Below are positions 34,030 through 42,020 of a stretch of 55,948 bases of DNA, piece after piece; positions within the stretch are counted from its first letter, which is position 1, and each line of letters begins with the position of its first letter. The notes under the pieces were generated by a model. It was not told the origin of the DNA. It saw nothing but the letters and a program-made list of their open reading frames with translations, and searched no databases. Source of the stretch: a virus; the IMG/VR virus record IMGVR_UViG_3300010885_035166, positions 1 to 55,948 of that record; one strand, given 5' to 3'. Made by a program: the position numbers and the translations under genes.

Positions 34030-34959
34030 TTACATTCTAGCAATTTTATTTTCATATTTTTTTTCTAATTCTGCTTCAATAAAATCATTTAATATATCCT
34101 CGCCATTAATATCAACATTGGCTTTAAATTTAATAACGTAATAACCATCAAATTCAATAATTTTATCAAATGAAATAATGTTATATGTATATAACCTAAA
34201 ATCATACGCCCCAAGCGTATTATTGCTTACAAACATAACGTTTGTTAAATCCAGCATATTAACGCTTCTAGGATTAATCATTGCTTTTTTAACCTCACTG
34301 ATAAATAGACGACTAGTTCGATTATACTCATCCGAATATTTGCTAACATAAAATTCTAATAGTTTTTCTACTTCGGTTATTGTCCTAATGTTTAATTTAA
34401 TGGTGTAATCCTCAATATTAAATTTTGACAAGGATGGTCTAAGTACTTTTATTTGTCTTTCTGGTTTATTATCAATAAAATATTGTTTTGCACTAATCTC
34501 ACCATGTGTAACACTTTTGTCAACATTTTTAATTACTTCTTCGTATAGTTCAACAGAATCATTAATCGCATCAAGGTTAGAAATCGTGATTTCCTCATTT
34601 CTGACAATAATTTCTAGTGGATAGTCATCGTAATCATCTAATTTTGCTCTACGAATTAATCCGTCATTAGGTTTTGCGTTATAATACACATCACCATCAC
34701 TATCCGTATGTGAAAATTCTAATGATAATTTTTCACTAGCTTTTAATACTTTATATGTTCTCCAACGTAAATCTTTTACCTCTTGATTTATTTCACCTCG
34801 TATTAATGCATTTGCTAATGAATCATCTTGATTTCTTTCTTCAGAATCAACACCATTACTAAAAGTATCTGTTTTTTGACTTAACACATTTTTTTCAACA
34901 CTTGATAGTGAAATCGCAATTGCTGTTAAATTGTCTCTAAACCATTTTTTAACTCCCAT
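34030..34959 (-). CDS. Unknown protein inside the glycosyltransferase block
   Basis: A 309-residue protein that does not look like a glycosyltransferase. It has an N-terminal basic/amphipathic helix (MGVKKWFRDNLTAIAISL), a mixed alpha/beta body (YDDYPLEIIVRNEEITIS; YTIKLNIRTITEVEKLL) and a charged C-terminus. No domain recognised. The lack of kinship to neighbours suggests a virion protein or an accessory factor moved into the block. It is separated by one base from the downstream-coordinate transferase gene. Confidence 0.6.
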   Translation of the reverse strand: MGVKKWFRDNLTAIAISLSSVEKNVLSQKTDTFSNGVDSEERNQDDSLANALIRGEINQEVKDLRWRTYKVLKASEKLSLEFSHTDSDGDVYYNAKPNDGLIRRAKLDDYDDYPLEIIVRNEEITISNLDAINDSVELYEEVIKNVDKSVTHGEISAKQYFIDNKPERQIKVLRPSLSKFNIEDYTIKLNIRTITEVEKLLEFYVSKYSDEYNRTSRLFISEVKKAMINPRSVNMLDLTNVMFVSNNTLGAYDFRLYTYNIISFDKIIEFDGYYVIKFKANVDINGEDILNDFIEAELEKKYENKIARM

Positions 34960-34960
34960 A

Positions 34961-36616
34961 TTAATCTAATATTTCTTTATACACATTCATTATGTTAGTA
35001 ACAACATTATTAGCATTATATTTATCAATATCATTAGGAACAGCATGGAATGTTTTATCCATTATGTTTCCTTCATTATCAACATTGTATATCCACCCAC
35101 CCTTTCCACATAACCATCCTTCAATAGTGGTACGACCAAGAAGTATACCAGCTGTTTCGTCACATTGATGAATATATTTCTCAACATTTAGTGTTGGTGT
35201 GTAATATTTTACATGGTCTTGATTAATCATTGCATCATCTAAATATGTATTATTTTTTTTACCAACAATCCATAATTCTTGATTATTTTCTTTGGTAACA
35301 TTTATTAAATCTAAAATAGTTTGTTTTCTTAAATAATCAATTGTACCAACAAAAAGAATTCTTTTCTTTTCACGTTTCTGTGTTAAATTAATTGGCTTAA
35401 ACCTATCACAATCAATTGGATTGTAAATCACATCAACAATATTTTCAGGTATACCAAAACGATTAACAATATAATCTTTTATTTCAGGTCTTATCGCAAT
35501 GTATTTTTTAATTTGCGAATTAATAACTGGATTTTCAAGTGAAATTACTTCTGAATGAATACTACAAACGGTTGGTACCTCAGGATAAAGTCTTAATAAA
35601 TGCTCAGTTACTGGTGTATGGTTAAGATGCAAAACATCAAAATTAACATCAGACAATTTATACAGCGTATTTGGTTGTGATAAAACTTCAGTCTGTGCAT
35701 TCTTAAGTTTCCAGATGCCGTCACCTAATTTAAAACTTGGTGGTTCTTGCAATGTAAATAATTTAATACCACAACGTTTAGCCATACTTGATAATGGCTC
35801 ACCAAAATTTGAACAAATTGTTACATCACAGTTTTGTTTAACTAAAGATTTAGCTAATTCAAAAACATAAAGTTCAGAACCAGTAAAATTAGTAAAATTT
35901 AAACATCCAATTAAAACCTTTAACCTTTCATTTTTGCGTAAAACTTTTTTTATTTTAATTGGTAACTTATCCTCAAATTTTTTACTAAAAATTGCTCGAT
36001 TTTTTTCCCATTCTTCATTTGTCATACCGATAGACATATGATTAATCCTAATAACTGTTGACACACCAATTTTGGTTCCATTTAAATAATTTTCAAAACA
36101 AAAAGTAACGTCGTAGAAATGAAATCCCTCAACAGTTTCATTAAATGGTATCGTTGCCTTAGTTTTATCAATTGCAAAAAATACTCCGTCAACAACTACC
36201 ACTTCTTCAAGTTCTTTATCTAAATCTTCACTATATGATGATAACCATGATTTACCTTCATGCGTATGTTTAACACGACCATACATTTTTCTTTTATCTT
36301 CCCACCATTTACCAGTATTAGCCATGTATTTAGTGCCAGCAACACCAATAATTCCATATTCTGGATTCATATTAAATTGTTTTATCAATTTATTAGCCCA
36401 ATTATTGGTTTCAATTAAAATATCCGAATGACAGAACACGACATGTTGATATATTGATTTATTAAGAATTTCATTATAACATTCTGTTAAAGACCTATTA
36501 CCAGTATTAACAATTTCAATTATTTGTATTTTTTTAGGGTCCAATCCACATGTTTTAATTAAGTGTTTACTATGATTTTCATTACTAACCCTAGTACAAT
36601 AGCCTATTGTTATCAT
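34961..36616 (-). CDS. Two-domain glycosyltransferase (GT-A + GT-B)
   Basis: A 551-residue protein. Residues 1-215 are GT-A-like (TIGYCTRVSNENHSKHLIKT; HVVFCHSDILIETNNW with an HSDI acidic site; VVVVDGVFFAIDKTK). Residues about 228-551 are a GT-B family 4-like domain: NFTNFTGSELYVFELAKSL for acceptor binding, KRILFVGTIDYLRKQTILDL for the linker strand, and TAGILLGRTTIEGWLCGKGG at the donor site. Two transferases in one chain could add consecutive sugars. No membrane part. Confidence 0.82.
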   Translation of the reverse strand: MITIGYCTRVSNENHSKHLIKTCGLDPKKIQIIEIVNTGNRSLTECYNEILNKSIYQHVVFCHSDILIETNNWANKLIKQFNMNPEYGIIGVAGTKYMANTGKWWEDKRKMYGRVKHTHEGKSWLSSYSEDLDKELEEVVVVDGVFFAIDKTKATIPFNETVEGFHFYDVTFCFENYLNGTKIGVSTVIRINHMSIGMTNEEWEKNRAIFSKKFEDKLPIKIKKVLRKNERLKVLIGCLNFTNFTGSELYVFELAKSLVKQNCDVTICSNFGEPLSSMAKRCGIKLFTLQEPPSFKLGDGIWKLKNAQTEVLSQPNTLYKLSDVNFDVLHLNHTPVTEHLLRLYPEVPTVCSIHSEVISLENPVINSQIKKYIAIRPEIKDYIVNRFGIPENIVDVIYNPIDCDRFKPINLTQKREKKRILFVGTIDYLRKQTILDLINVTKENNQELWIVGKKNNTYLDDAMINQDHVKYYTPTLNVEKYIHQCDETAGILLGRTTIEGWLCGKGGWIYNVDNEGNIMDKTFHAVPNDIDKYNANNVVTNIMNVYKEILD

Positions 36617-36637
36617 ATTTTATATATTTTATATATT

Positions 36638-37216
36638 TTAACGTATCCCCGTGCTACCAAATCCACCAGATGACCTTTCAGTATTATCGGATATTTCTAA
36701 TACTTGTGTTAATTCAATTATAGATTTAGCCATTACCGAGGCAACAACAGCTTGAGCTATTCTATCGCCATGATTTATTTTAAAATCTTCAACACCATGA
36801 TTAATAAGTATTACCTTAATTTCACCACAATAATCAGCGTCAATGGTGCCTGGAGAATTTAATACTGTAATACCATTTTTGGCCGCTAATCCACTTCTAG
36901 GTCTAATTTGAATTTCAAAATTATTTGGTATTTCAAAATATAATCCAGTTGGAATAATACTACGACTACCAGCAGGTATCACTTGTGGTTCTTCAAGATT
37001 AGCCCTTAGGTCAAAACCAGAAGAACCGTCTGTAGCGTATTCTGGATTTTGATTGTTCGACTTGTTAACAAATTTAAGTGGGATTTTAAACGATTGTTGC
37101 GATGCAAATGAATCACTATAGTTAAATTCTTTATCAAACTCTTCTTGCGTGTATCCAATATTAGGATTAATAATATCCATAATTTTTTGTCGTATAATTT
37201 CAAATTTATTCTGCAT
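36638..37216 (-). CDS. dut: dUTP pyrophosphatase
   Basis: A 192-residue trimeric dUTPase converting dUTP to dUMP and pyrophosphate, limiting uracil in phage DNA and supplying dUMP for dTMP. All five motifs are present: SGFDLRA (66-72), RPRSGLA (105-111), GTIDADYCGEIKV (123-135), GDRIAQ (150-155) and the C-terminal RSSGGFGSTG (181-190). I choose ATG 37216; a TTG at 37246 would add ten residues but lies deeper inside the upstream gene. About 40 extra N-terminal residues precede the core. The chosen gene overlaps the HD-like gene by 11 bases. Confidence 0.95.
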   Translation of the reverse strand: MQNKFEIIRQKIMDIINPNIGYTQEEFDKEFNYSDSFASQQSFKIPLKFVNKSNNQNPEYATDGSSGFDLRANLEEPQVIPAGSRSIIPTGLYFEIPNNFEIQIRPRSGLAAKNGITVLNSPGTIDADYCGEIKVILINHGVEDFKINHGDRIAQAVVASVMAKSIIELTQVLEISDNTERSSGGFGSTGIR

Positions 37217-37775
37217 TATTTCTTTTTTTTTCGTTTTTAATCGCAAAAAGTGATGCGGTTTTAAGTAAGTCTCCTAATGTACTATTATGAAATTCGGCCA
37301 TTTTATCATCTGTTTTATCAAACATAAGAATAGCTGAAAATTCTTCATCGCTTAATTTAATACCATAATTAACAGCATAATATACCGAGCGCTCACTTAC
37401 ACGCATAGCAACTTGAGTATTATTAAATTCATACATTTTGCCTTGATTATTTTTATGCCATTCTGATGTACAAGGGAAATAAAGATGTGCTTTACCAATT
37501 TGATGTAAAAGACATACCCTAATTAAAGATTTTTGGTCAACTCTATCTGTTTCTGGTAATGCGTTATTAAATATAACAGCATATTTAGTTACATTCAAAA
37601 GGTGGTCAATTAAACCACCTTCAAATGCATTGTATTGGTCTTTCATAGCAGTGGCTGGTGATTTAATAAAATTTTCACCTAAAAAAGCCATAAGTTCATC
37701 GTTCATGATACCATGGTCTTGTGTTGTTTGAAAATACTTTTTTGTATTCTTTACAATTTGTTCCGTTTTTAACAT
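37206..37775 (-). CDS. HD-domain-like protein with altered HD motif
   Basis: A 189-residue protein resembling HD phosphohydrolases: FEGGLIDHLLNVTKYAVIF, then VCLLHQIGKAHLY, where the usual LLHDIGK has Gln in place of the metal-binding Asp. A further His (EWHKNN) and D-rich helices follow. If the D-to-Q change is real the metal site is damaged and nuclease or phosphatase activity may be lost or changed. It overlaps dut by 11 bases and is preceded by a Bacteroidota-like element at 37792. Confidence 0.65.
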   Translation of the reverse strand: MLKTEQIVKNTKKYFQTTQDHGIMNDELMAFLGENFIKSPATAMKDQYNAFEGGLIDHLLNVTKYAVIFNNALPETDRVDQKSLIRVCLLHQIGKAHLYFPCTSEWHKNNQGKMYEFNNTQVAMRVSERSVYYAVNYGIKLSDEEFSAILMFDKTDDKMAEFHNSTLGDLLKTASLFAIKNEKKRNNAE

Positions 37776-37789
37776 ATACTAAGTTTAGA

Positions 37790-37804
37790 CCAATATACGA
37801 AAAA
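37790..37804 (-). promoter_or_regulatory. Bacteroidota-like promoter element
   Basis: On the minus strand TTTTTCGTATATTGG has 13 bases in common with the element before the aldolase gene at 24885-24897. It lies 15-29 bases before the ATG at 37775. TATATTGG matches TAnnTTTG at 7 of 8 positions. Confidence 0.4.
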
Positions 37805-37808
37805 GTAT

Positions 37809-38381
37809 TTAAAAAAACAACTCTGTTGTGTTTGATATATTGTCATCTAATTGTTCAATATATTTAAATGGTGTTTTAATTTTATTTAATTTAGGTTTGT
37901 CTAATATAAATTGTTGTTGTTTTAGATTTAAAATATCGTCTTTTACTTGAATGTCAATTAATTCATTAAGTGTTAACGATTTTTTATCTTTTATTGCTTC
38001 ATTATGAATATCGGTAATTTCTGGGTCATAAAATATTGAAGCTTTTACATATAGTTTTTTTTTATTTGACTCAATTGCGTTTTGTGATAATTGATGCGTA
38101 ATGAATTTTTGATATTCTTCATCTGTCATTTTAATTCTTGGCTTACCATTTTTGGTATGAATATCACCTAACCTAATTCTTTCAATATTTTCAATCTCTG
38201 CTTTAATTTTATCAGGATGAACACCAAATTGTGCAATAAAATCATGTCGAATATATTTGTCATATTTTATTTTTTTCTGTTTTTCACAAAAATCGTAATA
38301 TGGTTTTTTAAATAATCTAAAAATAAAATTTGAAATTTTAATTTTTAATTTTTTGTAACGGCTTAGTTTAAATTCTTTCAT
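37809..38381 (-). CDS. Unknown basic protein
   Basis: A 190-residue, lysine- and isoleucine-rich helical protein with no recognised domain. The N-terminal part (EFKLSRYKKLKIKISNFIFR) is strongly basic and amphipathic. It overlaps the end of the intein-bearing glycosyltransferase gene by four bases. Possible membrane or nucleic-acid association is only suggested by composition. Confidence 0.55.
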   Translation of the reverse strand: MKEFKLSRYKKLKIKISNFIFRLFKKPYYDFCEKQKKIKYDKYIRHDFIAQFGVHPDKIKAEIENIERIRLGDIHTKNGKPRIKMTDEEYQKFITHQLSQNAIESNKKKLYVKASIFYDPEITDIHNEAIKDKKSLTLNELIDIQVKDDILNLKQQQFILDKPKLNKIKTPFKYIEQLDDNISNTTELFF

Positions 38382-41300
38382 TTGTTTAATAATTTTAAGT
38401 AAAGATTTCTTCTATCTTCGGTTATTTTATCTATTGAATATGTATCTTTAACAGTATTGTGTAGATTTTCGCTTAATTGACTGATAAGTTCTGGTGTTTC
38501 TATAACTTTTTTAATGAATTTATACCAATCTTTATGGTTTTTATTCTCGTCAATTAATATACCATTACCATTTGAATCCCAACCACCACCAAATTGGTAT
38601 GCATTGTTAATATCAATTTGATAAGGGCCAAAGTTTTGTGCAATTATGGCTTTTTTATGAAAACCAGCTTCAATTACTTTTAATTGACTATTATGATTTT
38701 TAATCCCATTAGCATTATATTCGTGAACATTTTCGACTTCAATATCGTATACTGTATTTTTAGTATATTCTACATTTGTAATTTTATCTTTTAAAATTAT
38801 TTTTTTCTCGTTATTACTATGTTCACCACTTACAAATATTAATAATTTTTCTTTTTTATGTGCTGACACAAAACCTATTTCTTTTTCAAATATTTCAGAA
38901 TTAAGTCTACTTAAAATTATATTATAATAATATTTTCTATATGTTTTGTTATACGTATGTGATATTTTACCTTTAATGCCAAAACCTAATAATAATATCT
39001 GTACCTGTTGTATTAATTTTAAATCTTTACTAGTCAAACTAATTGGACCATATTCACCTACCGTTCCATCAGCTTCAAATAAACCCTTTAAAAATTCACG
39101 AATTACTGATTTAGGTGATTCTAAAATAACCTTAGGTATTCTAAATGTTTTACCATGTAAACCACACCAGTTATATTTTTTAGCTATCGATGTGAAGTTA
39201 ATACAACTAGATTTTATAGATACACCAAAACCTTCTTTACTCAAATTATTAACACAACGTTTGTCTGGTGTTTTATCGTAAATTAAAGGATTCAAACCAA
39301 TAGATTTATATAACGAAACAATATCATTAACCACATCGATGTGTCTTTTATCGCAGGCGATTTCAATACCAGATTTACCATTATAATGTCCATCACCTAG
39401 CATATAACCTAATAATCTACCCCAATTTTCATTAATTCTAATTCTGGGTAACATATTTTCATCAGCGTTATCTATTTTTTCTTGTGTTATGTTTTTGGTC
39501 AATAACATAGGATAAGTTATTTCTTGATATTTATTTTGTAGAAATAATGGTTTTGTTAATTCTATCTCATCATCTATTTTTAAGTCTTTAAGTTCTACCC
39601 ACTCATCATTTATAAAAATTTTATGATGTGGTGTACCTTCAATATTGAAACCATCTTTAGTTGTAATTTTAATGGTATCAACATTTTCATATTTAAAATC
39701 ATTAATTACTTTATTTGTTACACCGTTTAATTCTGTTTTTAACCTTAAATGATTATCAACAATATCCGAAATGTGTTTAAAGCCATCATCGGTTGAGATT
39801 AATGAATCACCTACAATACATTTTACCTTATTAAAAATATTATTTTCTAATGGTGCTAATGAAACATCAAACATATTATAATTTGACGCATATGTGCTAA
39901 TTGGTTTTGTCCATACTCTTCTATATGGTTCATTAGAAACATTTGTATATTCTTCTTGTTTAAATTTTAATAAAAAATTTTTATATTCAGGACTTACGGT
40001 CGAATAATTATCGGTAAATATTTTTTCATATTGATACCATACGCTTTCATGTGGTTTTATTGGTCGTTGAGTTTGGGTGCCAGTACTTTCATCAATCATT
40101 GTCATTGTACCTCTAAGGTCATAACCACATAATACAAATTGTACCTTATCAATTAACCCATCATTTTTAATTCTACCAACAACGCCATCTAATATTTCAA
40201 GGTCTTTTAAATGGGAATTACCAATCCACATCGCTTTACCATTTCTTCTAACATAGATAACATGGTTTTGCACTTCAACACAGTAAACATTACCCTTATA
40301 ATACTTATTATATTGATTTTCTGTTCTAATCAATGGAGTATTTTTATTGTGTTTGCTAAGGGTCGGATGTTTGGTAAAATTAATAACCAATGAATCATAT
40401 TGATTTACTATTTCCCTACCCTTGATATTGCTGCTTTGTTTACCTTTATTGGTAACCGTCGCTGAAATACCTATTTTTAATGCAATCTCTTGTAAATCAT
40501 TCGCTAAAGATGGTGAGCAAGTAAATGCTCTGGTTCTGTTATATTTATTATTTTCTATATGACCATCACCCTTTATAAACCAATTTAAAAATAAACTTAA
40601 TTGTCTAGATGATAAGTTTAATATTTCTCTGGGTATAAATTTATCGTAAGCGTTTCCAAAGTTAGATAAATACTCCCACAATTGTTTGTCAAAAACTCTT
40701 ACTTGTTTTTTATCTTTGGTATATTTTGGATTAAAACCCATTTCAACCAATAAGTTGTACATATAATCTAAATACCCATTATTTTTTATTTGTGCAATAC
40801 CTACTTGATGTAAACCCCTTGTTTTACTGGTCCAACCTTCAGCCATCCAAAAACCAAAAAATTCTAACCAATTATCCATATTAATGTATTTATCCGAGCC
40901 GTATTTTTCAGATAAACCATTGTAACGTTTTTTAGATATTAACCTATCGATTATGGATACTTCTTTTTCTAGATTCATGTATTCATTCAACATGGGTAAA
41001 ACAAAATATTCTTCCTCGCTTCCTACCCACAATGCATCTTTTTTAACATGAAAGTTTTGGCCATGTATTTTTTCAGATTGAATTAACTCTAAGTTTAATT
41101 TTTTGTGTGTCAAAGATTTGGCAACAGAAGCGTACATATTATGATTTGGTGTAACCTCATATTCAACTAAACCATTTTTAGCACAATTTAATTCACCATC
41201 AAATGGTTCACATATATAACCAGTTGGTTTGTGATACTCTAATTGATTTGTATTTGAATTTAATGTTGCAACGGTTTCGGTTTGGTCTAGCTCGTCAAAA

Positions 41301-41875
41301 CGTTTCCACCCCTCATTTGTTAAAATCTCGGTATCTGGGGTCATGCAACTACCTCCTAACCATCCAATTCTAACCCTATCACTTGTTTCTGGATTTGGTA
41401 TGTATTGTTTTTCGGTTGGGTCAATTGCATTGGGTAAAACATAAACGTTTTTATTTGCGTTACGAATTTCATCGGCAAATACCTTTGTTGTAGTTGTAAT
41501 ATTTCTAGCCGTCCTAATATTGTTTAAAATTAGTTTATCTAAACCACTATTTTTAATTAAAAGATATGCTGGATGATGCTGACCTGGTGACCAATAATCA
41601 TCTAAATCCATAATTGTGACAATACCTAATTTATCTAAACGATTTAATAATTCCGCAAGATTTTCGTATGTTCCCATATTTCTATGGTAGTGAATTATGT
41701 CATATTGTTTAAGCCATTCATCATTATCTAATTCTGGCTCATAATCAATATGAACCACAAATTCTTCAGGATATTTTTGTTCTAACGCTATGTGCGGTTT
41801 TGTCGAACGAAAATAGCTAACTCCAGTACGGTCACTAGGTATAACTAATACTTGTATTTTATTGTTTTTTTTCAT
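38378..41875 (-). CDS. GT-B (family 4-like) glycosyltransferase with two inteins
   Basis: A 1165-residue precursor. Three extein pieces (1-176, 554-685, 1063-1165) form a 411-residue glycosyltransferase: IDYEPELDNDEWLKQYDIIH, then IMDLDDYWSPGQHHP, RIGWLGGS/HLKDLEIL, and NKVK/SQLKVIEAGFHKKAII, the last two being the conserved sugar-donor region of the family. Two self-splicing inteins of 377 residues each (177-553 and 686-1062) cut exactly in those two motifs. Each begins with Cys, ends in Asn, and is followed by Ser in the extein. Removal restores an uninterrupted transferase, which would otherwise be inactive. It starts at ATG 41875 after a consensus promoter. Presumably transfers a hexose in the phage glycan pathway; substrate unknown. 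Confidence 0.9.
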   Translation of the reverse strand: MKKNNKIQVLVIPSDRTGVSYFRSTKPHIALEQKYPEEFVVHIDYEPELDNDEWLKQYDIIHYHRNMGTYENLAELLNRLDKLGIVTIMDLDDYWSPGQHHPAYLLIKNSGLDKLILNNIRTARNITTTTKVFADEIRNANKNVYVLPNAIDPTEKQYIPNPETSDRVRIGWLGGSCMTPDTEILTNEGWKRFDELDQTETVATLNSNTNQLEYHKPTGYICEPFDGELNCAKNGLVEYEVTPNHNMYASVAKSLTHKKLNLELIQSEKIHGQNFHVKKDALWVGSEEEYFVLPMLNEYMNLEKEVSIIDRLISKKRYNGLSEKYGSDKYINMDNWLEFFGFWMAEGWTSKTRGLHQVGIAQIKNNGYLDYMYNLLVEMGFNPKYTKDKKQVRVFDKQLWEYLSNFGNAYDKFIPREILNLSSRQLSLFLNWFIKGDGHIENNKYNRTRAFTCSPSLANDLQEIALKIGISATVTNKGKQSSNIKGREIVNQYDSLVINFTKHPTLSKHNKNTPLIRTENQYNKYYKGNVYCVEVQNHVIYVRRNGKAMWIGNSHLKDLEILDGVVGRIKNDGLIDKVQFVLCGYDLRGTMTMIDESTGTQTQRPIKPHESVWYQYEKIFTDNYSTVSPEYKNFLLKFKQEEYTNVSNEPYRRVWTKPISTYASNYNMFDVSLAPLENNIFNKVKCIVGDSLISTDDGFKHISDIVDNHLRLKTELNGVTNKVINDFKYENVDTIKITTKDGFNIEGTPHHKIFINDEWVELKDLKIDDEIELTKPLFLQNKYQEITYPMLLTKNITQEKIDNADENMLPRIRINENWGRLLGYMLGDGHYNGKSGIEIACDKRHIDVVNDIVSLYKSIGLNPLIYDKTPDKRCVNNLSKEGFGVSIKSSCINFTSIAKKYNWCGLHGKTFRIPKVILESPKSVIREFLKGLFEADGTVGEYGPISLTSKDLKLIQQVQILLLGFGIKGKISHTYNKTYRKYYYNIILSRLNSEIFEKEIGFVSAHKKEKLLIFVSGEHSNNEKKIILKDKITNVEYTKNTVYDIEVENVHEYNANGIKNHNSQLKVIEAGFHKKAIIAQNFGPYQIDINNAYQFGGGWDSNGNGILIDENKNHKDWYKFIKKVIETPELISQLSENLHNTVKDTYSIDKITEDRRNLYLKLLNK
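38690..39820 (-). other. Intein 2 with LAGLIDADG endonuclease
   Basis: Precursor residues 686-1062. Block A is CIVGDSLISTDDGFKHISDI, block B is GTPHHKIFI (747 on), block F/G is VYDIEVENVHEYNANGIKNHN with the usual penultimate His and final Asn, then Ser. LAGLIDADG motifs are LLGYMLGDG (821-829) and FLKGLFEADG (928-937), both keeping the catalytic Asp. It sits at the K-V-K/S-Q-L-K junction of the donor-site motif. Confidence 0.92.
40217..41347 (-). other. Intein 1 with LAGLIDADG endonuclease
   Basis: Precursor residues 177-553. Block A is CMTPDTEILTNEGWKRFDEL, block B is VTPNHNMY (about 241-248), block F/G is VYCVEVQNHVIYVRRNGK-AMWIGN, ending in Gly-Asn rather than His-Asn, then Ser554. LAGLIDADG motifs are LEFFGFWMAEG (337-347) and LFLNWFIKGDG (428-438). 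Inserted in RIGWLGGS/SHLKDL. Confidence 0.92.
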
Positions 41876-41897
41876 AATTTTTTAATCTAATTATTAT

Positions 41898-41925
41898 ATT
41901 ATAAGTATATTTTTTATTATGTCAA
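41898..41925 (-). promoter_or_regulatory. Consensus sigma-70-type promoter
   Basis: On the minus strand TTGACA (41920-41925), a 16-base spacer, and TATAAT (41898-41903). Both boxes match consensus at all six bases. The start of transcription would be about 10-15 bases before the ATG at 41875. This is unlike the AT-only elements before structural genes and suits an early promoter for the island. Confidence 0.7.
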
Positions 41926-41978
41926 GTTTATATTTATATATTTATTTGTTTTTAATTAATAATATATTAGTAAATAAA

Positions 41979-41999
41979 AAAAGCCCAAAATGGGCTTTT
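41979..41999 (-). terminator. Rho-independent terminator, probably bidirectional
   Basis: Perfect inverted repeat AAAAGCCCA / TGGGCTTTT with a three-base loop. On the minus strand it is followed by a T run, and it lies just after the 42021-44559 gene block, whose transcripts it should end. Confidence 0.85.
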
Positions 42000-42020
42000 A
42001 AAATAAAAAAAATTATTACG

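Noticed and set aside
36617-36637. Short repeats attttatat before the two-domain transferase gene
   Set aside because: Only about 20 bases of AT-rich repetition, no more than expected in such DNA.
37217-37246. TTG start extending dUTPase by ten residues
   Set aside because: It lies inside the upstream gene and adds only lysine-rich residues; ATG 37216 suffices.
41930-41960. TATAAATA on the minus strand as a T4-type late promoter
   Set aside because: It lies in a long run of A and T with several overlapping matches in both directions, and the consensus sigma-70 promoter next to it is a better explanation for the gene.
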